Part shown: positions 22,901-36,900 of the stretch, piece by piece
How positions within the stretch are numbered: the first letter of the stretch is position 1
How the letters are laid out: every line of letters begins with the position of its first letter
Source: Lineus longissimus
Taxonomy: Eukaryota; Nemertea; Pilidiophora; Heteronemertea; Lineidae
Length of the DNA stretch: 64,000 bases
Reading direction: 5' to 3'
NCBI RefSeq assembly: GCF_910592395.1
Contig: NC_088324.1
Span: 7,838,953-7,902,952 of the forward strand
Notes under the pieces: model-generated
Database searches by the model: none
Told to the model about the DNA's origin: nothing
Seen by the model: the letters and a program-made list of their open reading frames with translations, nothing else
Made by a program: the position numbers and the translations under genes

Positions 22901-25900
22901 AACATTGGTCATTTGACCAATAAGGTTGATCAAAAGCTGGTGGCCTAACTTCTTCTTCTTCTTCTTCTTCTTCCGTTAAGTTAACTTCCTTCATCATATG
23001 GAAGATTAATGTAACTGGTAATGTGTGTGCGCAGCGGGTAAATGGCCCAGATGTTGGTGGCCACTTATGAACCCAGAGCTCAAGATGTTACAGAGCTCTG
23101 GGTCGGTTATTGTTTAATTCAGTCGACAGAGTTTGTATATACAGTAGAACCTCTCTATTAAGGACACCCTTCGGACTGTCTTCAAGTGCTGTCCTCAATA
23201 GAGAGGTGTCCTGATTAGAGAGGTCAAATTGAATGGAAACACCCAGTTTGGGACCAAAACGTGGGTCCTTAATAGAGAGGATGTCCTTAATAGAGAGGTG
23301 TCCGCTAAGGGAGGTTCTACTGTATATTCATTATTCAACTCAACTGGATTAATTGTCTTGTTGATGAGTCAAGAGTCGGATTGTCGAGAACTGAATTGGT
23401 CAGATGACCAACTATGTAATCGGATGTATGTGACCACTCTAAATTGGTCAACTTGGACCAACTTATGTTTACAGTGGACCTGAAATAGTTATTGCAAGAG
23501 TAGATTTTCTCAGTAAATTCACAGTTTGTAACTTGGCCATGAATAATCTGCAACTCGAAAAATTGGCAACTCAGTCAGGTAACCACTTTAAAAATGTAGT
23601 AATAACATCATTTTATATGCAGATTTGATGCTTAAGTCTCTCTGATGTATTTTTGTTGGGCAAGTGGATGACTGTTTCCACTTGAGTATGGATTCCTTGT
23701 GGTCTAGACATCTAAACACACAATCCAAGATGAATAAAAAAATATTGCAGCAGCATTCAGATACAGTCCAGGTCAAAAGTAACATCTCCTGCGATGTCCA
23801 ACTTTGCAAGTGATTGCGATGGAACAGTAGTGCAGTATCAGTGCAAGGTCTAATCTAATCGAATAATAAAAATATTGCAGCATTCAGAAACAGTGATGGT
23901 CAAAAGTAAAAGGACAGAGGTGAAGTGGCTGAGTAATGAACAGGCTTTCTTTTAGTTGTATTTTGCTTGGCAACATCGGTTACTTTTGGTCAGTACAGTA
24001 ATAGTGGTGAATAGTTTGATTCAGTGTCTTGATGTCCTAATCAAGGGTCTGTCCGAGTGTCATCTGGTCCTTAGATCGCTCTGCAGCTGTTTTTCTCCCC
24101 CCTCAGAAAGCGTGAGACCGCAGAGCTCAGATCTTTCGGCTGAGCGACTGGTTGACCGACCAGGGTGGTAATTCTTTTGAATATGTTTGTACTCTTCCTT
24201 TTCGTGAAATAGCAACTTTCCTGTGAGCTTTGACGGAACTGTTACAGCAGTTTAGTGAAGAGAAGTTCAGTTTTAGCTTTGTTGTTGTATTGTTGCGCTG
24301 AATTTGTTATAAATGTAAGACAAGGCATTTCATGTGTAATTCTGTCTACACTGTCCGATGGATTACTTATCTAACAATGGACTTGGTAATTTCAGAATGT
24401 AAGTTTTGGATTAATTTGATAAAGCCTGACCAAACAATTGAAGGACATGTCCTAAAATTTTAATCACAGGGGAATATTTTTGCGTTAATATGATATTTAT
24501 TACGTAAACATTGATAAAGATAGTATGTTTGTGAGCTTTGTGTACTTTGAGTGCCATGTACGATTTTATTTGATATCATGCCCACTGTTTTTAAAACTGC
24601 ATCTTAAGACTGACTTAAGCACATAGCCCAATGTCCATTATATCAGTACTAGGTCGTGGGCCAAATCCAAGAAGCTGTGTCTCATGACAAGCTTTCAGGG
24701 GGCAGGGGGAAATGCCTTTATCATGCTGAATTAGGTGATCTCATCACATAATCAAAAATCATAGTAGGTCGAAATGATTCACGCTTGTACGATATATTTA
24801 GCGCAAAGGCTGACATGACCAAGGGCCGTTACTGTGTACACTAGTCACTTGAAGATGGCCAAATTAGCCCCTCTCCTCCTGCATTGGAATTTACTTTGCC
24901 AAAAGTGCCAGTCGAAATTGGGGTGGGGTCTTTCTCATAATTGGACGTCATGGCATGTACCCCCATTTATTCCCATCGTCTTGTCATTTCGAGGGGAGCA
25001 AAAATGTGCATTGGGATTTGCCGAAATTGTTGTCAGGATTGGGGATGGGGTCTTTCCCACAATGGGACATTGGGACTGGTACTCCCCATTTCTCCTCTGA
25101 AATGGCACTGAGGGTATCCTGGTGCCGTGCCTCCTCCTTTGCAACTTGATATATTTAGGTTGCTGGGTACGTAATTGGCGGAAGATTCTGGATCTTGTTT
25201 TGATGCACATCATTTCTTTCCATGAAGATAATTAGCAGAACTATGATAATGAGTTTCGTTGGTTGCTAATTGGTCAATTAGTAACAAATTGGCAGCTGCT
25301 TCAAAAATATTCCAATGCAGTCGTATTCTTATCTGTATATTTGCATTGCTTCTGTATGTGGCTGGCTCTGGCTAAGAATCCACATGTGGCATTCGGGAAA
25401 TGGGAGAAAAAGGGGAAAAGTGAAAAATGTTTTGTTGAAATTCTTTTTAGGGGTGATTTATTGACTTCCTGAGTAACTTCAGCCATGCCTAGAGGTGGTT
25501 AGAGAACACTAATGGCCATGTGATACAGCAAATAAGTTGCTCCTTCAAATGCTTTTAGCCTATCTTGGACAGGAATTTCTCTGCTTAAAACTTTTCGGAG
25601 TGATTTTTTTCCGAAGTCCATATCTCAGTTTAAATCCTTAAACATGTTAAAGGGATACTCCGTTGGTTAAATATTTAAAATTAAAATTGAATTTGAAAAA
25701 TTGTGTAAATACATACCGAATATAAATTTCAACATTGCCGTTGTGTAGACAGATATTCAAATACTATCAACGCAAAGTTTGAGCAAATCCATAAGCGTAA
25801 TAACTGCACTACGGCATTGTGTATGACTGCATTTCTATTTTTGTGGACCACCACTAAATACGGACGGCGTACCCCTTTGAGTCACAAATCATCTTGGTCA

Positions 25901-28900
25901 GTTCCTGGGTATCAGACCGGAAAGAGTAAATGAGCATAGTAGTTGGAGTTAATTAACAAACTTGTACCTAACTGCACCATCTACATAATGATCTACATTA
26001 CGGTATGAACCAAAAAAATTAATTCGGTGAGTCAGGCCGAATCTTTCTAGGTGTCCGATAGCAAAACTAACACGCACCTGCGGCGAGCAGCAACCCCACC
26101 AGCAAGAAATGAAAAGATTCCTCAGTTCTTTTACGCGTTGTCAAAAAACTTTGCAATTTGTACGGCTTGTATGAAATATTTAGCCGAGTTGGCACTACTC
26201 TCTGAATCAGAAGTCAAAAATGGCTCCCATTCCTTTCTATTTTGTGCCAAGTCAAAAGTGCTTTTTGGATCCAAAAGTGGCAGAATTTAGACTTTTGAAA
26301 ATTTGAAAATTTAAAAAAAATTGGAACGGGCAGGAAATTGATGCAGCGAGGGATGATAAACTAATATTTTTAAACAAAAAACCCAACAAGGCAGGTTTGG
26401 ATTTTTGTGTGGGCCTGCCTATCGTAATTTTCTCCACCACACAGTTGCGAAAAAACAAACTTGTTCTGCGTTCATCGTCATAATTATGATATTGATGTCC
26501 CCTCAGCACATTTCCTCATTCACCTAACATCCTGTTTAGCTCAATGCGTTTATAACGATTTTTTTTGAAACCGTAAACACAAGTTTTACGGTGCTGGCTT
26601 CTCGGAACGTGTAGAGTATACACTCATCGTCTTTTGAAATTAGGCTTAAGGAATTGATACATCGCTGGAGGTATTGGTTGTCTAACCTTAACTGCGAGGG
26701 TGGAGCCAGCTGTTTACCAAAACTTAGGCAGAGCCAAGGTTTTGGCCAACATTTCATGTTTACACTGACCGCTTCTTATATATCAAGTATTAAAGGGACA
26801 ATATAGGCAGCAGCTAGGCAGGCAAGATAAAGTTACACAAAGTTGCCAATAGGGGTCTCTCACATCCCACAGTACGTCGAAATGATTCACGCTTGTACGA
26901 GGAATATATTTCGTGCTGAGTCTGACATGACCAAGGGCCCTTACTGTGTGTACTAGTCACTTGAAGATGGCCAAATTAGCCTCTCTCCTCCTGCCTATAG
27001 TCCCCCTTTAAATGAATGGTATTTTTGGTGGGCAAAAGAATTCATCTTTCTTCTTCTTCTTCTTTCTTCTCATCTTACTTGGTTTTTGAAGAAATAAGTG
27101 TCATTTTTGCTTGGGCAAGGACATTTGATTGATAGTAATCTGCACAATACGAAGGAATAAGTGTCAATTTGGAAAAGGCAATTTTTTTCATTATCTACAT
27201 GTATATATATTTTCATTTCTGCTTAAATTCCCTTTACGATGACCCCGCGCATTACTTTCTTGGTTCATTTTATCATAAATTATTCAATTATTTGAATTAA
27301 GAAACTGACCCCGATATTGATGCAGATGACAAGTGGTTGGCGCCAAAACAATTGCATCGTCACACATTACTTTTAGTCTTCACTATACAGTGGAACCTCC
27401 CTTAGCAGACACCTCTCTATTGAGGATACTAGTTTTGGTCCCTAATTGATTGTTTCCATTCAATTTTACCTCGCTAATCAGGACACCTCTCTATTAAGGA
27501 CAGTACTTGTCAGTCCCGAGGGTGTCCTTAATAGAGAGGTTCTACTGTACTAAAAATTCTGCAAAGTAAAAAGAATGCCCAATGCAATAAGGAGGATATT
27601 ATCCTTGGCTCTATTTCAATATTTCGATATCATCAACTTTGAACAAAAAAATTCTGGATACTATTGGTGTTAAATTCCATTCCGGTTTCCTGTCTATGCA
27701 GCTAATTCAAGTTAAAAGGCCTAGGACGATTGTTAAAATTCAAAATCAATGGTCAGAGTCACAGTCGCAAGTGGGTGTCTTATGTGAGATACTGTCTCGG
27801 TCCATATTGGGCGTGATGTATCATGACTCGTAGACAATGGGCATATACATGTTGTAAAGGAACTGTCCCCTTAAGACTGAATAGTAGGACTTCCTTTTAG
27901 GATGTGATTCTTATTATGAGCTTAGTATAGATGACCCGGTCTCTTAGCCCACGTTCAAAGATACTAAAACAGGATGTTACACTTAATGATGCCTTAATTA
28001 GGTTTCTTAATTAGTTCCTGCAATCTATGTACTTTTTATAATGAGATGTGCAAGATATGACAAGGATGTAGAAGGCCTATAGACTAAAGCAGAGGAAGAT
28101 AGTGCACTAGGCCTACAAAAGCCCAAGACTTGCAACATCACAATCGTATGAGAAAATGGGGCTGACATCATAAAAACGATCCTGTAACTCTCTTGCCTAA
28201 AACTTTTATGATGGAGGTTTACAGATAACAAAGGCCCCGTCACCTAACCAAAGACCAAGCTGAGACCCATTTTCCAAAGACCAACTCCATATGATGGATT
28301 GGTCTTTGGTTGGATGATTGGTCTTTGTTTAGAGTTAGTGTGGTCTTGTTGAGTGGTCTTTAGCTTGGTGATTGGTCTTTGTTTAGAGTGAGTCTGCTCT
28401 CTGTATGTGGTCTTTGTTTAGAGTGAGTCTGCTCTCTGTATGTGGTCTTTGTTTAGAGTGAGTCTGCTCTCTGTATGTGGTCTTTGGTTTGATGGTCTTT
28501 GTTTAGAGTGAGTCTGATCTCTGTATGTGGTCTTTGTTTAGAGTGAGTCTGCTCTCTGTATGTGGTCTTTGGTTTGATGGTCTTTGTTTAGAGTGAGTCT
28601 GCTCTCTGTATGTGGTCTTTGGTTTGATGGTCTTTGTTTAGAGTGAGTCTGATCTCTGTATGTGGTCTTTGTTCAGAGTGAGTCTGCTCTCTGTATGTGG
28701 TCTTTGTTTAGAGTTAGTCTGATCTCTGTATGTGGTCTTTGTTCAGAGTGAGTCTGCTCTCTGTATGTGGTCTTTGTTTAGAGTTAGTCTGATCTCTGTA
28801 TGTGGTCTTTGTTTAGAGTGAGTCTGCTCTCTGTATGTGATCTTTGTTCAGAGTGAGTCTGCTCTCTGTATGTGGTCTTTGTTTAGAGTGAGTCTGCTCT

Positions 28901-31900
28901 CTGTATGTGGTCTTTGTTCAGAGTGAGTCTGCTCTCTGTATGTGGTCTTTGTTCAGAGTGAGTCTGCTCTCTGTATGTGGTCTTTGTTTAGAGTGAGTCT
29001 GCTCTCTGTATGTGATCTTTGTTTAGAGTGAGTCTGCTCTCTGTATGTGGTCTTTGGTCTGGTGGTCTTTGTTAGGAGTTAGTCTGGTCTTTGGTTCAAT
29101 GATTGGTCTTTGTTTAGAGTTATCATTCGGTCTTTGTTTAGAGATGGTTACAATAGCAATCGAGTGTGTCTTCTTTTCAGATCTGAGTTAGCTCTTTCCT
29201 TTACAGATTTTAACTTTCCCCAAAATTGGTCCTTGGTTTGGAAGGTGATTCTTTGAGGCATTTTTGTGAGCGGAGGCTGTGGGTTTGGAGTTGGAAATGT
29301 TCTTCCTTTCGATTTGGTTATTCTTGAGTTTGTCTTCACAGATGCGTATCCTGAAATAGAAGAAATGTTGTTGCAGATGGTACCTCAGTTTCGCTTGGCT
29401 TGGAAAATGTAATACTCTTATATTGCAACATGGAAGCTCACATCTCTGCGTCGGCTTTCTGCATGAATGAGATACATTTTTTGCAAGAAATATCGCCACT
29501 CTTATCCTCTCCCACTCAGCGTCTAGGCTCGAGCGACCCGGGCACTTGAGCCGATCTTATCGCGTGAGACTTGTCTGATAACTTCTACTGATAATGGTAA
29601 GTGTAGTGACTTTTTTGCGCCAACTTGATGCTGGGTATCAATTGGGGTCAGCGATGTTTTGAGATAAAATTATCACTTTTTATTTTCAAACTTCTTTGCC
29701 TATGAGAGAACGCTTGTGTCAGAATGACACAATCAAACGCAGTTAAAGAGAAAGCACACTGGCGTTGAAAAACCATGCTGTAGCCGGCAAGATAATCACG
29801 CAAGTAGTCACCACTTGCAGCAAACACAATGCAAAACTCAAGTTTTGTATTTTTTTCCCAGGTTTTTGACACTCCCATCTCCCCATGTGCTATGCTGTGC
29901 ATTGTTGGATGTAATACTATGTAAACGCAGTACACTGCAAATTCATGGTCCAGCAAGACCTGACAATATCAAACCCATTGACTAGCAATCTTTTCTATGA
30001 CGTCTGTGCAATAAAATTTGCTTGTCTACGGTGTGCTTTATGTTACAGGTCTATGTTATTCGTGAAAAAAGTTAATTTGTCATTGAGTTTGAAGCGTTAA
30101 TATGTACTGCATGTAAATATCAACATTGCCAGTACGAATACTGTGATTACCAAGTTTCAGCAAACTGGCATGCATACTAACTGCACTATGGCATGCATTT
30201 CTACTTTCTTGTGCCACAAGTAAATACAAAGTACTAACGATGTAGGGGCCCCTTTATCATTTTCATTATCATGTTCTGGTATTTTAAACTCAATACAAAA
30301 TACAGCATTGTTATGAATTCCTCATTGATGCCAATAATTGCACCATGAAGAGAACAGGTCCAAGTTTGTATATTTCAAAATTTTTTAATTTTTTCATAAA
30401 AATGAAAGTCGTTACGCCTACACATAGATGTAAGTGATTGATATATTTATATAACTGATGTCATTTGGACCATAATTATCAAAGTGGGCTTGCTGTCATC
30501 ACTCAAAATAACTGCATATTAACCTCTTGCATATGTTCTGCGCCCATTAAAGAGAGACTAAAGCATACATCCTAAAAAAACTCTTTAAAACTCTTGTACT
30601 TTTCAGCATCCGCATGGAAACGTATTTATATACATGTATTCTGTAACCTTTGAAGAATTTAACCAAGTGGTCTAGCCTTTAAACATCTGTGTAGACACGT
30701 AAAACACCAAGGTAAAACTATTAACCTGTACAAAGTCTACTACTAGAGGTAAATGATAAACAAGTTCTGGAGTAAATCAGGCTGCATACACCCACGTGGT
30801 AGTTTTTTTCCTCAAGGAACCGCTTCCACAAGGTATTTTGACATTTCATTATTGATGTCAAATTCAAACAAAACGAACATCTACTGGTAATGGTTTTTAG
30901 TTGAGTCCATGAGATAAAGTAATGGTGGGATTGACTTCAAACTTTGTACACATGTACCCCAAGGTCAGGTAGTTGTAGCTTTCATCTTCTGAACATGATT
31001 CTCCGTCCCTGGGTATTTATGCCGGAAGCGGCTTAATGTCCCCCCGTGGTCAGATGAGGGTCAGCAGGTAATCGTACCAGCCCTCAAGTGACACCTTGTG
31101 CCATCTTGACCCGTTGGATGTTGACATTTGCTGCCATTGTTTGATTCACAGTTTTACATACCACTCACTCACTCTTCATTTGCTACAGAAGACTGGACGA
31201 CTCTCTGTCAGTGTCTGTCAACTCCATTGTCTCTTTCACTTGGCATTCTCTCCTTTTCAGAAATTCATTTTCAGAAATGACACCGGTTGTAGTGATAGTG
31301 CGGTCAGAATCCCAGAAAGGCACTAGTTTAAATGGCATGGCAAAGTTGCCCCTTTTTGCTACAACTCGCTGCTTTGGGTTCCTTACCCGACTGAAAACCA
31401 TTAAGCTTACAACTCAACACTCAAGGAAGTTGGTGAAGACATACCAGTAGAATACATGTAGTTAACAGATAGGAATATCCAGTTTTCAACCGCTCAAGTC
31501 TCAATTTAAGTTTTAACCAAAGTTTACTGGCATGTTTTCAGTAGAATTCCGATTCTCAGCTGATTTGTTCATCTGTTGTAAACACCAGGTGGACTCCGGG
31601 GGTGGTAATTCCTGGCGTCTGGCCGAGGTAATGTACAAACATCGATCGCCAGTGACCCTTATGCTCAGGGGTCATGGAATATGGGCTGAAAATCTAGAAC
31701 AACTTGTTGCTTCTATTTTGACATTGCTGCATTTGTATCGCTGTGGTTTCAAGTTGAAAACAATAATTGACCTGTAATACCTCCCGCCTTGGTGAGATAA
31801 TGGGTGATATGAATAAAGACTAGCAAATGCTTTTACTTTAATTTTGTACAGAAAGGCCTAGTGTAATGTACATGGAGTTTCAGATAAAAGCATTTGCTAG

Positions 31901-33953
31901 TCTTTATTCATATCACCCAATGTATCAACTTTGAACATCTGTGATGTTTCTGCCCAGGGGTTATGGAATATGGGAAAAGACAACTTGTTGCTTCCAGAGA
32001 CACTCTCCAACCTGAAATCATGGTGCGAGTGTATCGTTGATGTTTTGAATTGGGACAAATTATGACCAAGTATTGTTCTTCCTCATTCGTACCTTGTAGT
32101 GGTACATGTATGCATTACATAGCATGACGTTGCTATCTTTAGCTCATATGGGTGAGCTTATGTCGCCATGTCCTTATCGTCTGTCATTGTCATCATCAAT
32201 CTGATGATAACAGCCCTTTCTGTTTTCTTTTTTCAAGTCTCAGTGAACAGAATAAAACAGTTGGATGATAACAGCCCTTTCAAGTCTCAGTGAACAGAAT
32301 AAAACAATTCGATAATAACAGCCCTTTCAAGTCTCAGTGAACAGAATAAAACAATCCGATGATAACAGCCCTTTCAAGTCACAGTGAACAGAATTAAACA
32401 ATCCGATGATAACAGCCCTTTCAAGTCTCAGTGAACAGAATAAAACAATCCGATGATAACAGCCCTTTCAAGTCTCAGTGAACAGAATTAAACAATCCGA
32501 TGATAACAGCCCTTTCAAGTCTCAGTGAACAGAATAAAACAATCCGATGATAACAGCCCTTTCAAGTCTCAGTGAACAGAATAAAACAGTTGGATGATAA
32601 CAGCCCTTTCAAGTCACAGTGAACAGAATTAAACAATCCGATGATAACAGCCCTTTCAAGTCTCAGTGAACAGAATAAAACAATCCGATGATAACAGCCC
32701 TTTCAAGTCTCAGTGAACAGAATTAAACAATCCGATGATAACAGCCCTTTCAAGTCTCAGTGAACAGAATAAAACAATCCGATGATAACAGCCCTTTCAA
32801 GTCTCAATGAACAGGATAAAACAATTCGATAATAACAGCCCTTTCTGTTTTCTTTTTTCAAGTCTCAGTGAACAGAATAAAACAGTTGGATGATAACAGC
32901 CCTTTCAAGTCTCAGTGAACAGAATAAAACAATCCGATGATAACAGCCCTTTCAAGTCTCAATGAACAGAATAAAACAATTCGATAATAACAGCCCTTTC
33001 TGTTTTCTTTTTTCAAGTCTCAGTGAACAGAATAAAACAGTTGGATGATAACAGCCTTACTGTTATCATTAAAATATTTAAAAGCACGATTCTTTGAATC
33101 TGCTTAATTGCTACACTCAAACGTGTTGCTTCCTGGATTTGCTATGCTTCCATGTGATGAACGACCTAGCCATCTGAGTAGCACTAGCAATGAGTCAGCT
33201 ATTTGATTTTTTCTGCTGAAGTTATTTATATGATGTTGCCTCCATTTTACACATTTCTGTGTGAAAAAATGACACAATTTCCTGCTTGTGTTTCTTTTTC
33301 TGCTTTCCGCTGCTGGAGAGGAAGATCTATGACTTTTGACTAGGCAAATTGTTAAGAAGGAGTAGCAAGCTAACACTTTCAATGCTAGATTTTCACCCCC
33401 AACACCCTCTTTTCAGACTCCCAGGGGAAAAATCTGTTAGAGATGGCTAAATAAGATATTTTTGCAATAGCTTCCCCAAGACCTGGGCCTGCTGAATCAT
33501 CAGAAAAAAGAAAGCTTTATTTTATTTTTTGGTTGAAAAATGACAGGAAGTGACCAAACTGACCGATTTTCGGCAGCCACTGACACCGTTAAAATCCAAA
33601 GGCCCATTGACATGTGGTCCAGTATCAAGCCAACCTGGATTTGATCATCAATCAGCTTTTCAAATATTTCTCTCCTTGTCTCTCTTCAGAGATTGGTCCA
33701 GTGACAGTCACAACAGACCCCATTGAATTCCAGCAAGAGTTGCGAGATCTCTACGTCCAGGGCGGTGGCGACTGCCCAGAAATGTCCATCGGTGCCATCA
33801 GATTAGCCCTCCAGCAGTCGCTGCCCAACTCGTTTATTTACGTGTTTACGGATGCTCGGGCGAAGGATTACATGCTCACGGAATCAGTGCTCAGCCTTAT
33901 CCAAAACAAACAGAGTCAGGTGAGGTTCATGTCAAAATCATCATCATCATCAT

Positions 33954-33986
<33 letters not shown>

Positions 33987-36900
33987 GTTCATCATCATCA
34001 TCATCATCTATACACATTTGTAGCTGAAAACGGCCAGTGTGCCTTGTGAACATAGCCTGCCAGTGACGGTTGATTTGGTGACAGAACTTGGCTTTGGCGC
34101 TTTGAGTTATGGGATTCCGTGCTCTCAAGTACTAAAATACCAGGCACTGACCCGTAGTGAATGAGTTTGCAGTCCCATGATTCAAAGCATCAAAATTGAC
34201 AGTCTGTGTGCATTTCACCGACCTGAGGACACAATGCTGTGTACATTGCACCGACCTGAGGACACAATGCTGTGTACATTGCACCGACCTGAGGACACAA
34301 TGCTGTGTACATTGCACCGACCTGAGGACACATTGGGTTTCTCCTGTGTTCGTTAGTTTTTTGCCAATTTTGTTTGACATACTTTAAAACTCATTAAGGC
34401 TTTGACCGCCATTGACATTAATCTACATCCTAATAAGTAGTCTATTGACCCTCAGGGGCGTTCAACGTTATGTGTCGGTGTGACCAGAAGTGCAAGCTTT
34501 TGGAGGATAACATTTAAATTTGACGCCACCTAGAGAGCCTGCTCTCCATCCAACCAAAGCGTGTTTTAGCCAAGCGCCCTCAAAGTTGTTGCATAGTCTA
34601 AGACACAAGAAACAATGAATTAAATGACTTTAAAAGAGGCATCCAACCAGAATCTGTCCAAGAGAGGTTTACACCGACTGTCCATGGGTACGCCGTATAA
34701 GTTGTGTTACCTTCAGGGTTCCAAATAAGGGACACTTCCCCGTGCTTAAAGGCCTGCCGTTCGTTAAAAATGTTGAATTTGTAATTGAATTTGAATACTT
34801 TCAACTGCGAAAATACATACTGAATATAATTTTCAGCATTGCCTTTGAGAAGACAGATACACAAGTACTATAAATGCCAATTTTCAACAAATGCGTATTC
34901 ATAATAACTGTTGTGTATTGGTGGATTTCTATTTAACTGGACCACAAGTAATTACCAACGGCGTACCCCTTTAAAACGATCTTACTTCTAAATCATTACC
35001 TGCAGGTTGTATTTGTGATGACGGGAGACTGCGGTAACACATCTCACGACGGTTTCAAAGCGTACGAGCAGATTGCCTCCACCAGCTCCGGACAAGTCTT
35101 CTTACTGCAGAAGTCACAGGTCAATCAGGTGAGTGAAATACTCTTTCAAGGTCCTGCCACTAAAAGGGCTTGCCCCCGGCATATCTCTGCTCTTAAGTTA
35201 TGCTGTACACACCAGCTGGGTTCAAGGCGATATGCCAAGAACTGCCAATAATATTGACTGTTTCAAAATCTTACTCAAGACATTCCTCTTCTAACGACAC
35301 TTCAATGTGCGACTTTTTGAGCAGGCACGTTTCTGCTCTTAAGTGATGCCGTACACACCAGCTAGGTTCAAGGCGATATGCATAAGAACTGCCAATAATA
35401 TTGACTGTTTCAAAATCTTACTCAAGACATTCCTCTTCTAACGACACTTCAATGTGCGACTTTTTGAGCAGGCACGTTTCTGCTCTTAAGTGATGCCGTA
35501 CACACCAGCTAGGTTCAAGGCGATATGCATAAGAACTGACAATAATATTGACTGTTTCAAAATCTTACTCAAGACATTCCTCTTCCAACGACACTTCAAT
35601 GTGCGACTTTTTGAGCAGGCACGTTTCTGCTCTTAAGTGATGCCGTACACACCAGCTAGGTTCAAGGCGATATGCATAAGAACTGCCAATAATATTGACT
35701 GTTTCAAAATCTTACTCAAGACATTCCTCTTCCAACGACACTTCAATGTGCGACTTTTTGAGCAGGCGCTTTTGAACATTGGTCAGTTTTCAGAGGCAAG
35801 GGTGTTATTTTACGTGTAATTTATTATTTATCATGAGTGAAATAGTTCTGTATGTACCAGTGGACAGGAAACACTAACCCTTTCGTTTGCAATATTCACT
35901 GTTGCGGTGATCGATATCCAACGTTGATTCCCTGTAGGTATGTTGCCGGGAGAAAATGCGGAATGTCTCCAATGCATCTACTTACTTTAAAAGGGTATTC
36001 CTGTAGCATATGACTCCTGTGAACAAGTAATTTTGGTTGCAATGTGATAATTATCTACATGTAAAGGCTAGTACAATAGAAATTGCCTGTCTGCTATGAG
36101 CTTTAGAGTCAATGAGCAAAAAAGAATTACCCTGGTACGCAAGGATGCCACAGCTTTGGAACATGAGTAGACGTCTCGTTAGCTCTCTTACAAACTGCAA
36201 GGAGGTTAAAAAAGGTATCTTGTTTTCTTCAGATCTATAGCCATTTAAACACATTCTCACGTCACTCGGGGAAAAAATACGTCAAAACAAAGACATTGAG
36301 TTAACCCATGAAGATATAGGGTTGCAAAAAATGCTTTTTGAGCCGGAAAATTTGCTTTAAAACACTTCAGTAGATGTTTGTAGACAATTTGTTACTATCG
36401 TGTTACCTAGCGCATCAATAAAAAGCAACACAAAACTCAGGTGCAACCGGAATTGTTGAAACAACACCATGGCAAAACAGCAGCCGGCTGTCAGAGAAAA
36501 ATGCTGAAGAGGCGTTATTATTGCACCTTGAGCCACGTGTGGGTATCATTGCCGGTAAGAATACTACACACAGCTGAGACTGAAGTCCATACATTCCTCT
36601 AACCTTTCAGAAGTCACTCTGGACTACGGGCTGCTGGAGCTTTCGGCTAGTGGCCAAGAGGGCCCTGGTTCGAAGCCCGCAGTCGGCATGAGCCTCTAGC
36701 AAAGGAACTCTTTGTCTGAACTACCCCTGCAGAAGCTGCTATTGACAAGTGGCGTGTACTATTGGCAAGTGGTCAGAAGGTCCCTGGTTAGAATCTCACA
36801 GTCGGAATGAGAGCCTAGGAAAGGAACTCTTTGTCTGAACGAACCCTTCAGAAGCTGCTGTGGACTACTGGCTCAGACTTTCGGCTAGTGGTCATGAGAT

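Noticed and set aside
22948-22975. (CTT)n tract as a CRISPR or functional repeat
   Set aside because: Simple microsatellite, likely SINE-tail-like; no spacer structure in this eukaryotic window.
28025-28243. 72-residue minus ORF in intron 1
   Set aside because: No motif, no splice context; ordinary chance length.
33916-34128. Asp-rich 70-residue minus ORF
   Set aside because: Reads the (TCA)n microsatellite.
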